The notes: generated by a model from the sequence alone, not told the origin. DNA of 32,500 bases from Cristatella mucedo (GCA_009760855.2 WPIO01000443.1:1-32500); one strand, 5' to 3'. Counted from the first letter of the stretch, positions 11,873 through 21,780 are shown. Numbers and translations: made by a program.

Positions 11873-11977
11873 GGAGACAGAAAGAAAAGGCAACTGCGAC
11901 GCTCACGACAGACAAGCCAAGCTGCAGAGCTCTGCACCGACTTGCATCGCCACCGCTTGCCGCGGCAATAAAGGATG

Positions 11978-12054
11978 ACCCGCAGCAGGATTCAAACCCC
12001 ACGACTTCGGGGGCTGGGCTCGTGAAAAGCAGCCGTCTTACCTAACGAGCCCCC
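11978..12054 (-). mobile_element. tRNA-like SINE head or tRNA pseudogene
   Basis: On the reverse strand the segment starts at 12054 with GGGGGCTCG. It has a D-arm-like TTAGGTAAG, an anticodon-loop-like TTTTCAC (UUC anticodon, tRNA-Glu type) and a B-box-like GGTTTGAATCC (11988-11998). The acceptor ends do not pair, so it is not a functional tRNA gene. It is most likely the head of a tRNA-derived SINE or a tRNA pseudogene. It lies directly next to the palindrome at 12071. Confidence 0.5.
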
Positions 12055-12070
12055 ACTTTTAGCGCGTACG

Positions 12071-12118
12071 AGACGGCGAGCCCGCCTAGCGCGTGCGCGC
12101 TAAGCGGGCTCGCCGTCT
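12071..12118. repeat. 48-bp near-perfect palindrome
   Basis: The arms 12071-12085 (AGACGGCGAGCCCGC) and 12104-12118 are perfect inverted copies. After a single mismatch pair (12086/12103), the inner arms 12087-12093 (TAGCGCG) and 12096-12102 also pair, leaving a 2-base centre. In total 22 of 23 base pairs form. As DNA it could extrude a cruciform; as RNA it would form a very stable hairpin. Confidence 0.9.
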
Positions 12119-12206
12119 ACACTCCGGCTACGCATGCTCCGCTACATTTAGAGAGATCCTCTCTTACCGCCCCTGCCGCTCCTCTCCAGCTCCACAGTCG
12201 GGCCGC

Positions 12207-12251
<45 letters not shown>
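12207..12251 (+). repeat. (GGC)n trinucleotide repeat
   Basis: About 14-15 uninterrupted GGC triplets. Confidence 0.95.
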
Positions 12252-12269
12252 GAGTGCACTGCGAGACGC

Positions 12270-12283
12270 GCGCCCCCTCGCGG
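12270..12283 (-). promoter_or_regulatory. CTCF-consensus-like site
   Basis: The reverse strand reads CCGCGAGGGGGCGC, close to the CTCF core CCNSNAGGKGGCGC. A similar reverse-strand match, CGCGGAGGGGGCGC, lies at 12463-12476. The GC-rich background makes chance matches likely. Confidence 0.25.
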
Positions 12284-12735
12284 AGGAGCTAGGATAGAAG
12301 GAGCGACCCCCCCCCCGCTCCCGCTCGGCCTCTCCTCAGCCTCCTCGACGCGCGGCGACGCGTCTTCTCGGCGGTCGGAACAAAGGCGCGACCGGCGGCG
12401 CCCGAGGCGCCCGCGGGCCGCGAGGCCGCCCGCCCAGCTCGTCCGTCCGTCCGTCAGGTGTGGCGCCCCCTCCGCGCGGCCGCGCGCTTGAGCTGGCGCT
12501 CGCCGCCGCGCGGAGGACGATCGATGCCGAATCGCGTGCGCGCACGCGCGCGCGGCCGTCGAGCAGAGGCGCTCGCGCTAGCGGCGGCGGCCGGGCCAGG
12601 ACGGGCGGCCGAGAGCGCGCGCCAGCGACAGCCCTAGCGCGAGGGCACGAAGGGGAGCTTGCCTAGTTTTTAATAAGGCGCAGCCCTAACGACAATTGAT
12701 TGTCTGATTAATATAGATTGTAAAAGCCGTCGCCG
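12284..12735. other. GC-rich region without a recognisable gene
   Basis: CpG-rich sequence with a poly-C run (about 12309-12317) and a triple CCGT (about 12441-12454). The last 70 bp (12666-12725) are AT-richer. No coding signal is seen. Confidence 0.45.
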
Positions 12736-12778
12736 CGCGCTAGCTAGCTAGCTAGCTAGCTAGCTAGCTAACGCGGCG
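12731..12778. repeat. (CTAG)n repeat flanked by inverted arms
   Basis: About 7.5 copies of the self-complementary tetranucleotide CTAG (12740-12770) sit between CGCCGCG (12731-12737) and its inverted copy CGCGGCG (12772-12778). The whole 48-bp block is therefore close to a single palindrome. Confidence 0.9.
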
Positions 12779-12941
12779 CGCTAACGGGCGCTAAGAGAGC
12801 GTGCGCAGGTCGGGGGAGGCCGCATTGGGGGGGGGGCGCGCGCGCCGGCGGCAGCGCAATCCGGACGGACGGCCATGCTTGCGGGCGGATGTGGCAGAGC
12901 GGCCGCCGCCGCCAACCGGCCTACGCCGGTTTGGCTGTCTG

Positions 12942-12951
12942 GTCACGTGAC
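12942..12951. promoter_or_regulatory. Palindromic E-box (GTCACGTGAC)
   Basis: A full 10-bp GTCACGTGAC, the form bound by USF/MITF/TFE-type bHLH-zip factors (the CLEAR element), overlapped by a TGACGTGA half like a CREB site. No adjacent gene is visible, so function is not established. Confidence 0.35.
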
Positions 12952-15490
12952 GTGATTAGCTTCGCGCTCGCTCGCTGAGAGGCAGCTCGACCTACTTGAC
13001 CGGTGGCTCCTTTCCTATCTCTGCTCGACGCGCCAATATGGCCGGCTGGGCGCGCGCGGAGGGCGCCGGCTGAGGCATCGCGCATCCTTCTGCAGCTTCC
13101 GCTGTACCTCTTCTGGACGCCATGCGGGTCTGCTCAGGCGATGCGGGCAGGCGGGTGGGAGGGCTGAGCGCAGCGGCCGGAGCGGAGAGCGTTGCTGCAC
13201 CAGGCTTCCAGCCCGCTAACGGGCGGCTCGCTGTAATAGCGGGCGGCTCGCCGGGGCGGGACCAGCAGCGCCGGCCGCAGCGTCGCCCTCGCTCGAACAG
13301 CCGCAAAACCACGAGCCGCGGCGGCCGCGGCGGCGGGGCGCCCCTCTCGGGCGCACGGAGGCGCGCGCATCGCCGCGGCAGCCGGGCGCTCGCGGCCGCG
13401 CTCTCGCCGCGGCTGCCAGCGCCGGCCGTCAGGGCCCAGTCGGCGCTCGCCCGGACCGCGACGCGAAGCGCGGCTGCGCAGTCGAGCGAGGACGCAGCTG
13501 TTGGGGCGCGCGGCGCCGCCGCCGCCGACGAACGACCCGGCGGAATTGCACCGACCGCGTCGCGAATTAGCGTTGCCGCGCGCCGATTACTAAACGTCCC
13601 GGCCGGCTGAGGGTCGTAAGCGGCTTTGGCTGCGCCGCGGCGTCAGCGGCAGGAGCGTGTGCGCGCGCGTCCGTCCGCCCGCTCGCGCGACGGGCGACCC
13701 TTTGCCCGCTAGTGCGGGCGAAGCTTCTGCCGGCGCTGGCGGGCGTACACCTTGGGTACGCCCGACGCTCCGTCGCCTCATGACTCCGCGGTCGAAGGCT
13801 GAGGAGTGGCTCCGCCGCTGCGCACCCCACCGCCGCGCGCACCGTGTGTAGGACCGTCTAGCCTGCCCCCCACCGAGCAGAAGCTTATCTCCGTCGCGCT
13901 TACGAGGTAGAATCGGACTGGATTGGACGTCGGCAACCTCCGCCCCAGTCGTCGGCGACCTCCACCCCAGTCGTCGCCGCCGCTGCCGGTGCCGCGCCGC
14001 CGCCGTGGTGCCGCGCCGCCGCCTCTCGCCTGCTTGCGCTTTTCAGTTCCTCGTCTGCCGAGTGGGCGCGCGGCGACGCGCTAAGTGAAGAAACCAGGGT
14101 TTAATGCGAATAGCTGGCTTTTCTTTAAATAGAGTCAGGCGGACATTCAGCGCGTAGCCGTAAGGAAAGCGCGACTTTGATAAGCGTCACCGTGGCGCGA
14201 TAGCCGTCGCGAGCGCCTGCTGCTACCGGCAGCGGCCGGGTTGCGACCGGCTGCAGTCGGACCCAATCGGACGCATCGGTAACGAACGGCGAATCGAGTA
14301 CGAGCGATCCGGCGGAAGCGAGCTTCTAAATAGAGCGTTCGCTCGCGCGAGCGCCACGCCCGCCTCGGGTACTTGCGGCGGCGCGCTTGTGGTCCATCGC
14401 CTCCAGGGGGCGCTGGCCCAGAGGCGAGCTCTCGCGCGTGCTCGCGTGCGAAAGACCGACCGTGCTCGACGGCGGCCCCGAGCCCGACGACGGCCTCGCA
14501 GCCGTCGCAGAGGGCGCGGCGAGCGAGCGCGCGCCCGCGTCCTCGGGCGGCCGACCCCTCGGGCGGACGGCGGGCGTTGCAGTTTCCGGCGGCGGAGGGG
14601 CGCCACCGGAGAGCTCGCGCGGGAGTTGGAGCGCGCTCGCGCTCTCGCGCGCCCTCTCGGATGAGATCGGGCGCTTCCTGAATGGCCGTCAATTATCTGC
14701 GGTTGGGAAATCGGAGCGCGCTGTCAGCGCCTTATTGTCTCGCCATGGCGGCGGCGGGGCCGGGCCGAGAGCTCAGGCAGCGGCATTCCTCGCGCCTGCC
14801 AGCCCGGCGGCGGCGCTTAACCGGGACGGAATTTCCACGCTCAACGGCCGCGCGCGCGCCCGTTCTCGCCAATGACGCCTCCGCGGACCGACCGCATCGG
14901 ATCTGCGTGCGCTTTCACCGGCGTTCCTCCACGGACGCGAGCGCGCCGCGCGGCGAGCATCCGCGAGCATCCGGCGAGCATCCGCGGAGGCGGCATCCGC
15001 GAAGACGCGCACTCGCTCGCTCGCTCGCTCGCTGGCTCTCTTTCTCACGCGGACGACGCCGCCTCCGCGGCCGTCGCGGCGCGGGGCTCGCGCGCTTGAG
15101 AGGCTCTCGCGACTCTCCTTATCGCGGCCGAGCTGCGACCCTCGACGACTGCGCACCGCTTCGGCCTGCGTGGCGTGCATGACGCGACGCGATAACCACG
15201 GCGGCGGCGGCGGCAGATAGCCGCCTACGCCCGCTCGTCCACGCCCAGGCAAGGCGGGGTAGCCGCGTGAGCCCGCCGAGGTCCGCTCGGCCGGCGTTCC
15301 GCCGCCGCCGCCGTTCTGGCTTTGGGTGTGGGCTACCGCAGCTCGGTCCGGCCGCATTTGCCGCGTCGCTGTCTTTGCGGGTTGAGACCGGATGTGGGCG
15401 TGTTTCGCTCAATCTGCAAGACCGTGGTCAGGCAGGAGTGCCTGCGGCATTGCAGCTTGCCATCCGTCGTTGTGACAAAAGGACAAAGCG
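12952..15490. other. GC-rich region without a recognisable gene
   Basis: CpG-rich sequence with many overlapping low-complexity frames. It contains a 22-bp duplication (13930-13951 and 13952-13973), a 19-bp duplication (13988-14006 and 14007-14025), an 8-bp-arm hairpin (13741-13748 with 13756-13763) and a CTCG tetranucleotide run (about 15010-15032). The frames lack any domain. Confidence 0.45.
14400..14413 (+). promoter_or_regulatory. CTCF-consensus site
   Basis: CCTCCAGGGGGCGC followed by TGG is an excellent match to the classic CTCF core on the forward strand. It is the best single match in the window. Whether this organism uses that consensus is unknown. Confidence 0.35.
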
Positions 15491-15495
15491 TGCCG

Positions 15496-15590
<95 letters not shown>

Positions 15591-15596
15591 ATATAT
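15496..15596 (+). repeat. Compound (TA)n (GT)n microsatellite
   Basis: A TA run of about 28 bp turns into a GT run of about 63 bp, then GCGC and a short ATATAT. Frames across it read Tyr-Ile then Cys-Val, or Thr-His in reverse. Confidence 0.95.
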
Positions 15597-16888
15597 ATCG
15601 TTTAATAGTGCTGTCATGCTTGTGCGGGCAGTCGCGCACAGATTAAGACGGCTCGGGCAGACGCCGTTTATTTTGGAAATTCGGAGCCGGGCCGCACGGC
15701 CAGCACGCGGGGTTGCAAGCAACTGCTGCAAGTGGGTCCGCTGTTCCGCTTTCGCCCTCTTCACCGCGAGACCGCGCGCCTCCTCGCTCAACCGGTCACT
15801 CGCGGCCAGCAACCGGCGGTATCCGCCATTTCTCGGCGGCTGCGACGCGCATAGAGTCACGCGCGAAGCGCCATGCGCGCCCATGCGACGGTCGACGCCG
15901 CGTCTCGCGAAGGTCTTCGCCAGCGCGGTACTGCGGACTGCTAGCTCGGACGGCGCGCACATCGGGCAGCCGCGTCAGCATCGCGTACGAAGAGATTAGT
16001 CGGAAAAGGTGGAGATTCTTTGACTGAACAGCGAAAGGCGCGCTCAACAGGACGAGCTCGCTGGGCGGTAGGTGCATAACGCGGAAGCGGATATCCGGCA
16101 TTCTCTGCCGGACGCCAGTCGTCCTCGCGCGAAAGCACGCTAGCAAAATGGGCGACATTAGGCCGCTTCTCGCCATTTGTCACCCGCCGCAGCGCGCGCT
16201 GGCTGCGCTACGCAGCGGCGCCGGAGCTCGGAACGAGTTCCGGCTGGGAGCCATTTGCACTCCGCTTCCTCTCTCTCTCCCATCGGACGCGTCTCCTCCC
16301 AGGGTGCGCGCCGAGTGCCCAGGCGCAAAGGCGGCGCCGCGGCTGCCCATTAGCTCGGCGGCGTTAGCGTGGCTGCAATTGATCCGGTTTGCTTTTTGCC
16401 GCGCCGATGCGCGCGTCTCGTTGCTCGCGCGCTCGTTCTTCTAGGCCGCAGTCTGCAGACGAGCCTGCACTGCCGTCCGGAGCGCCGCGCCGCGCGTGCT
16501 GGCGATCTCTGCCAGCGCAGTTCAACGACCAGCTGGGAACTGCGGTCGGAGAAAGACGGGCTCGAGGGATGGATAGGCGTGGTCGATCAAGTGGCTGCGG
16601 TGTGGATGGCGTCTCGAAGGAACCCGAGAGCTTCCGGCGGCGGCGGAAATTCGTGGCGTCGAACTTCCGCTATTTGGCGGCGCGTCTGCCGCTCTGGCCA
16701 GGCAAGCGGCCGCATTCGCCCCGTTTGGCTGCGCCGTCGTCTCAAAGCCTCCGCACTCCGCTACGAAAATGACGCTCGCGGAAGGCGCGAGGGCGTGACG
16801 TCTCTCGCGCTCGGTTGACAGTGCGGAAGCAGCGCGGGAGAAGGAGGCTGACGCGGCCGCGCGGCGGAGCGGACGCTGCGCGAGAGAG

Positions 16889-16917
16889 CGCAAATAGGGC
16901 AGTCGGCCCTATTTGCG
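16889..16917. repeat. 12-bp perfect inverted repeat with 5-base loop
   Basis: CGCAAATAGGGC (16889-16900) and its exact inverted copy (16906-16917) are separated by AGTCG. A perfect 12-bp stem of mixed composition is unlikely by chance. It resembles the tip of a small foldback element or a structured RNA. Confidence 0.85.
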
Positions 16918-17950
16918 TAGAACGCTAGAGCGCGGACGCTGTGCGCAGCCGCCAACGAAACCGGATCTTCGCCGAGAGCCCAACAGTCGGACGCGGCTCG
17001 CGCGCGGAACAAGCCGAGCCGGAAACGGCGTAGACTGCGCCGCCGCCGCGTCAGCGAAAAGCTCGCGCGTCCGTCGCTGCGCTCCCACCGCCGGCGGCGG
17101 CATGTCGTCGGCATGTCGCCGAGAGGCGACTCGAATAAAAGCTGAAGTCGAACCTCCTCCGCCGCCGCCCCCACCCGCGATCGTACGACGGACGGCATTA
17201 CGCTGCGGCGGCCAGGTAGTATCGCCGCGCCGTGCCGCCCGCCGTAGGATACGGGTAAGCGAAAAGGGGCCTCGGCTTGCCCCCCTACCGCCCCGGTCGG
17301 ACTGACCCGAGCGGTAGGCGAGTCGAACCCGGATGCTCCTGTCGTCCCTGTCGTCGTCCCTGTGTGCGCGGCGGCGGTGGGACACGCCCTCTGACCGAGC
17401 GAAAGCCGACGGCCGCTTCCGCGCACGTCCCCCCCCCATCGCTCTATCCCGGGGCCGTTCGTGCCTCGCGGAGTTGCGCGCCGGCTGCCACCTCCGCTGC
17501 GAAAAGAGCTCCGACGCGAACGCTCGCGTCAGGCGAACGCACGACGGAAGGCGCACGACGGAAGGCGCACGACGCTGCCGGCGGCGGCGGCGGCGGCGTT
17601 CGCCGGCGCATCCGCAGAGCCGCCGGCGCGTTCTCAGGAGGCTGATCCTTGACCTTGCTCAGGCCCGGCCGCTGCGGAGGCTTGGGCTGCTGCTGCTGCT
17701 GAGGTTGCGGACGCGCTCGCTCGACCGGCCGGCCGCGCTGGTAAAAGCGCGCACTAGTTTACTCAAGCGCCTCGAAAGCGGCCCAGAAAGGAGCTGCCAA
17801 TCTAACGCGGGTTTTAATATTAATGCTAGCGTCAATTTTACAATCGATTCGGAGTATCCGCCGACGCGGTCGGTCGTCGTCGGACGAGCCGTCGCGCCGC
17901 CGCTGACGCATTGAATGGGCCCGCCTCAGGCCCGGATAGACGTCGTCGCT

Positions 17951-17951
17951 G

Positions 17952-17982
<31 letters not shown>
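17951..17982 (+). repeat. (GGC)n trinucleotide repeat
   Basis: About ten uninterrupted GGC triplets. Confidence 0.95.
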
Positions 17983-17983
<1 letters not shown>

Positions 17984-19244
17984 AGGTGGCGACTGTCCAG
18001 CATTCCGATGTTCGCTCGTCAGCGGTGGCCGGCGACAGTGGTGGCGTGAGCCGGCTAAAAGAGTGAAGCTGAAAAGCGCAATGTCGCTGACGCTATAGGG
18101 AGGGAGGGAGGGAGAGAGGGAATAGAAAGGCCGGATGCTGCCAGATCTGGCATCCTCGCCGCCGCGTCGCCCGCCGCCGCGGCGGTGGCGAGAACGCTCG
18201 AACGATCTGGCCCTTCGCTCCTGACTTCCGGCTTCGCGGAAGCAGCGACCCGCCGAGCGCTCGGCCGATCGCTCAGCGGGTCGCTGGCGGCGAGGTGATG
18301 GGCACGATCGGCTGACGCGCGCCGCTTTCGCGAGACTCCGCCCTCCGACCCCCCCCCCAGACGTCGGAGCGAGTCATTAAAACTAGAGTAAAGCGAATTA
18401 AAGGTCGGCTGCTACAGGCCGCGCCTCATTTCGTTCCGTTGCGACGAGGCAAGCCGCGGCGCCAAAGCCCGCACCTGCAGCGGACGACGGAGGATTTCTC
18501 GCGCGCTCGTCCCGAACCCGCGGTCAGACGGTCGCGAAGTGCGGCCGCCTGACCGCGTAGGCTAAGACTCGGGGCTCGGTAAAGCGAGAGCGGCCGCGGA
18601 GCTGGCCGCTGGAATGCGATGGCGCGCGCTCGCTCGCTCTCTCTCTCTCCATCGCGGATCGAATGCTGGCGGTGAAAATAGAAGAAAGCGCCTTCGAGAG
18701 ACGTCAAGCCGCCTCTGGTCACTTCCGAGTGCGGAGCGACGCGGAGGCGAGCGACCTACCTCGCGGAGGACGGCGTAGCCGGCCGCGACCGCCGATTCTC
18801 AGCCGCCGCCAGCTTTATTCTAATCCGTTTCCTAGAAAACCGAACGGTATTTACCGGACACCTGGGCGCAGGCAGCGGCCAGGCTTGGCGTAAATGACTG
18901 CCCGGGCCGCTGCCGCCGGCGCAGCTCGTGCGGCGGTCGATTCTCGAGCCGTGGCAGGGCTCGCTCCGACCTTCCGTCGCCGCGCTCGTCCCGCGCAGGC
19001 GCGGGAGCCGGAAGCGGGCGCCGGCGGCGAGTCTTGGCCTTTCGCCCTTTCTACTGCGCAACTGCCAAACCGAGCGCTTCGCTCCGCGGCGAGCGAGCGA
19101 GTCGCTTCTGCAGATTACCGAGCAGGTAGGTGCCCGTCCTCGCCCCCCCCCTGCTCGCCCGCCCGCCCGCCAGCGCATCTCGTCTCGTCGGCTCGGGCGA
19201 CGGCTGCAGCCTCGAAATGGAGGAGGAGCTCTCAGGGCTCGCCC

Positions 19245-19302
19245 CGCTCCCGTCTTTGAAGCGGGACAGTTGACGCAATTGACCCCTTCAAAGACGGGAG
19301 CG
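19245..19302. repeat. 16-bp perfect inverted repeat with 26-base loop
   Basis: CGCTCCCGTCTTTGAA (19245-19260) is exactly inverted at 19287-19302. The loop holds a second small inverted motif around TTGACGCAATTGAC. The composition then changes abruptly from GC-rich to AT-rich at about 19310, which suggests a small foldback or MITE-like element, or its edge. Confidence 0.85.
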
Positions 19303-19374
19303 CCCGAAGCGTTTTAAGTTAATAAATCAATATATAAAAAATGTCCATACGTATCAATACACATATATAAAAAT

Positions 19375-19490
19375 GAACGTGTATATATATATTACCTATA
19401 TATACACATATTTATGTGTGTGTGTGTGTGTGAGTGTGTGTGTGTGCATGTGTGCGTGTGTGTGTGTGCGTGTGCGTGCGCGTGTGTCAA
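19375..19490 (+). repeat. TA then GT/GC microsatellite
   Basis: Short TA stretches are followed by a GT tract with GTGAGTGTG, GCATGTGTGC and GCGTGC interruptions. Confidence 0.85.
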
Positions 19491-20103
19491 TTAAACCGAA
19501 ATCCTTATCGCCCTTGCGAGGAGTGACGAATTTCTCGGGATATTCGAACGAATTCTGACCGCTTCCATCGTACGGCGGTCGTCCGCTCTGACGTAGACGC
19601 CATTCGCTAGTGCTACGCTCGCACCGCCACTTTCGCTTTCGCCGCGACCGCAACACTCGAGCGAGCGGAGCTGGCCATGCGCAGAGGACGAGCATCCAGA
19701 CCGGAAGTCGACGATCGCTCCTGACGCACGTTCGGCCGCGGGCGCGGTTCATCGAGTTCCCACTGTCGCCAAGCGCTGGCTGGGCGGCAGGCCCGTCCGC
19801 CGACAGCTCCAGCCGCCAGTACGGTCACGGCTCCACGCATGCGCATGACAGGCATAATATGACTAAAACTTGGAGGGGGGGGTTCGCGGAATCTGGCGGC
19901 ACGGAGCGCTCCGGCGCCGCCGCAGCGAAACCGATCGGGCGCTTGGTCGACCGTCGTTTGAATGTCTTCGAACGAGCGACCGGCTGAGCTGAGTGCCGCT
20001 GGAGCGAGTTCCGACGACGAGCCCGCCGCGCGCTCCGCCTGAGGGCTGAATGCAGTCCGCCAGGCGAAGCGCGCGGCGAGGCGCCGCCGGGGTGCCGCGG
20101 CGC

Positions 20104-20439
20104 TTTCCCGCTCCATCTTTCCCGCTCCATCTTTCCCGCTCCATCTTTCCCGCTCCATCTTTCCCGCTCCATCTTTCCCGCTCCATCTTTCCCGCTCCAT
20201 CTTTCCCGCTCCATCTTTCCCGCTCCATCTTTCCCGCTCCATCTTTCCCGCTCCATCTTTCCCGCTCCATCTTTCCCGCTCCATCTTTCCCGCTCCATCT
20301 TTCCCGCTCCATCTTTCCCGCTCCATCTTTCCCGCTCCATCTTTCCCGCTCCATCTTTCCCGCTCCATCTTTCCCGCTCCATCTTTCCCGCTCCATCTTT
20401 CCCGCTCCATCTTTCCCGCTCCATCTTTCCCGCCCCATC
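20104..20439 (+). repeat. 14-bp minisatellite, exactly 24 units
   Basis: The unit TTTCCCGCTCCATC is repeated 24 times in 336 bp. All units are identical except the last, which has a single change (GCCCCATC). Because 14 is not a multiple of three and the unit has no stop codon, the reverse strand stays open in all three frames. Each frame gives the same 14-residue peptide repeat, MERERWSGKDGAGK. The resulting overlapping frames (up to 365 codons, 19825-20922) are by-products of the repeat. The near-perfect identity means very recent expansion or ongoing homogenisation. Confidence 0.98.
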
Positions 20440-20514
20440 CATCCCGGAACGTCGCCCACCCGCGCGCGTCCTTGACCGACGCGATCCCGGGCGGCTGGAG
20501 CGGTGGCGTCTCCT

Positions 20515-20608
20515 TCGGACTAGGACTAGCATTGGTAAGGGCTGGACCAGGACTAGAGCTAGGACGAGAACTACAGTTAGTACTAGGACTAGGACTAGGA
20601 CTAGGACG
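20515..20608 (+). repeat. Degenerate GGACTA hexamer array
   Basis: A 6-bp unit, GGACTA, is perfect near 20580-20606 and decays upstream into GCTAGGACGAGAACTACAG-type variants. The reverse strand reads a Leu-Val-rich hydrophobic stretch, which gives a false membrane-segment look to the reverse frame 19825-20922. Confidence 0.85.
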
Positions 20609-20889
20609 GCTCTGACTTCCGACAAGGCGGCCTCAGCGAGCGAATCTTTTCTCTTGTAATCCACATCCACCGCTATAGCGAGCCGCGACTCCCGCCGTTC
20701 TTCTGCCTCGTTTTCATCGGGCGCGCGGGTCGGTAGCGTCTTAAGGATTCGCCTCGTCGTGAGCTTCCTTTCAACCCCGCCCCTCGCCCGAAGTCCGAGT
20801 GGCTTACTTATTTGATCGCTTTTCGTTCTTTCTTTTGTGTCATTCGATTGTCTTGCCTCGACCAAAGTCAAGGTGACTATATTGGATGA

Positions 20890-20953
20890 CCGGTGTTGGG
20901 GGCTCGAGCCCCATTGCGGCATATGTGAAGCGCCTGAATAGAGGTTAAGCCCT
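20890..20953 (+). mobile_element. Truncated SINE (B-box and tail), forward strand
   Basis: GGCTCGAGCC (20901-20910) matches the B-box region of the SINE at 26958-27083 read in reverse. It is followed by GGCATATGTGAAGCGCCTGAATAGAGGTTAAG, which matches the same element's tail. The tRNA head is mostly missing. The element stops at 20953, exactly where the 264-bp duplicated segment begins. Confidence 0.6.
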
Positions 20954-21217
20954 CGCTACGGGCCCGACGGACGGTCGACTCCTCGCGCTGATAGACCTCG
21001 CGAGCTCGCTCCTCGGTTTTCAGCCGCGCAGCTCGGCGTGGCGGATCCGGAAGATGTGAGAGCATCCGAAAGTGAAGCGGGCGAAAGCGGAAGCAGAGCG
21101 GGCCGGGCGCCAGCGCCCCGTGCCGCTATCGCGATGGCGGCCGCTGCCTACGCCGCCGCGGTCGCCACGATTTCCCGGAAGCCATGATTTCAAAGATTTT
21201 ACGATTTCCCGCGCGAC
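20954..21217 (+). repeat. 264-bp duplication, copy 1
   Basis: This matches 23181-23444 over its full 264 bp with four substitutions and no insertion or deletion (about 98.5% identity). The left edge meets a truncated SINE tail and the right edge meets a GT microsatellite; neither is present beside copy 2. A frame starting at 21072 is open through the unit, as is a frame on the other strand (from 21065 downwards), but neither has a known domain. ATGGCGGCCGC (21134-21144) resembles a YY1 site. Confidence 0.95.

Positions 21218-21218
<1 letters not shown>

Positions 21219-21248
<30 letters not shown>
21219..21248 (+). repeat. (GT)n microsatellite
   Basis: About 14 GT repeats beginning at the very end of duplication copy 1. 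Confidence 0.95.
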
Positions 21249-21250
<2 letters not shown>

Positions 21251-21444
21251 TCATTTGAACTTTCAATTGTCGTGTCTGGTTTGGACGTGGGCACGACCGT
21301 AGCGCGTGCCGTGCTGTACGGAGGTTTGGAAGTCCAGTCAGACCGGAGCCCGGGGCCCGAAATAGGACGACTCCCAATGCCCAGTTGGTGCGTACATGCA
21401 TATACATATTTATACGCGTGTATATATCTCATTTGTAAAGCGTA

Positions 21445-21780
21445 ATGATAATAATAAGAAACTTGTATAGTGCCTTCGGAGAAATAATCTCTCTCTCTCG
21501 GCACATTACCCATGCGGGTAGGAAAGCACGCTACTACGGTAAGTGACAACGGGCTGTGCGTCAGCACGCACAAGCACACAAAGGACTATTCATACGAACC
21601 CAGCTAATGCTGCGAGGAGTGGATGCGTTTCAGCCTCTTTTTAAATGTCAAATCAGGCAATGTCTATCTGGAGAGAGTTCAGAGCGAGAAGCTCTGGGAG
21701 CACGCGAACTAAAGTCGCGGCGGTCTGCAAAATAAGAAGGTCGGTTCAGGGCCGATCCAAGGACGAGTCGAGTCAGTAGA
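21445..21780 (-). mobile_element. Hairpin-tail retroelement-type repeat
   Basis: Reading leftwards, the tail ends with GTGCCGAGAGAGAGAGATTATTTC, then GGCACTATACAAG, then TTATTATTATC: a short stem and an ATT run. The inner block at about 21540-21583 matches the repeat at 10937-11335. The block at about 21625-21720 (GTTTCAGCCTCTTTTTAAA, then GGAGAGAGTTCAGAGCG) resembles, from memory, a repeat common in metazoan introns. It is a diverged, non-coding copy. Confidence 0.55.

Larger units (their letters stand above)
15600..19244. other. GC-rich region without a recognisable gene
   Basis: The longest stretch with little repeat content. The frames (for example forward 17333-17914 and reverse 16761-17426) are Arg/Ala/Pro/Ser-rich and show no domain. 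It contains a 14-bp unit repeated about 2.5 times (17536-17573, GAAGGCGCACGACG), a GGGA run (18099-18118) and ETS-like CCGGAAGT words near 18224 (reverse). A gene with short exons could be hidden here; I cannot support one. Confidence 0.4.

Noticed and set aside
11357-12045. Ser-Leu and Arg-Glu-rich frames resembling RS or RE domains
   Set aside because: They are pure translations of the GA/GACA tract. The same holds for frames over 1533-1719, 25735-26152 and 30670-30760.
17277-17400. B-box-like GGGTTCGACTC (reverse strand, about 17319-17330) suggesting a tRNA gene
   Set aside because: Although TCGGTCAGAGGG upstream could be an A box, the distance and the lack of acceptor and anticodon stems do not make a tRNA.
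18928-19130. Frame from 18928 ending at a CAG/GTAGGT donor-like site
   Set aside because: The protein is low-complexity, no acceptor can be paired, and similar donor words occur on the other strand near 18757.
20104-20439. CRISPR-like array
   Set aside because: The units are contiguous 14-mers without spacers, in a eukaryotic context.
19825-20922. 365-codon reverse open frame with 14-residue repeats and a hydrophobic Leu-Val stretch
   Set aside because: The repeat peptide comes from the 14-bp minisatellite, which is open in all three frames, and the hydrophobic part comes from the GGACTA hexamer. The remaining ends have no domain.
21072-21302. Protein conserved between the two 264-bp copies (frames at 21072 and 23299)
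   Set aside because: The similarity is simply the 98.5% DNA identity. Both strands are open, the differences are too few to test coding, and the frames diverge at once outside the copies.
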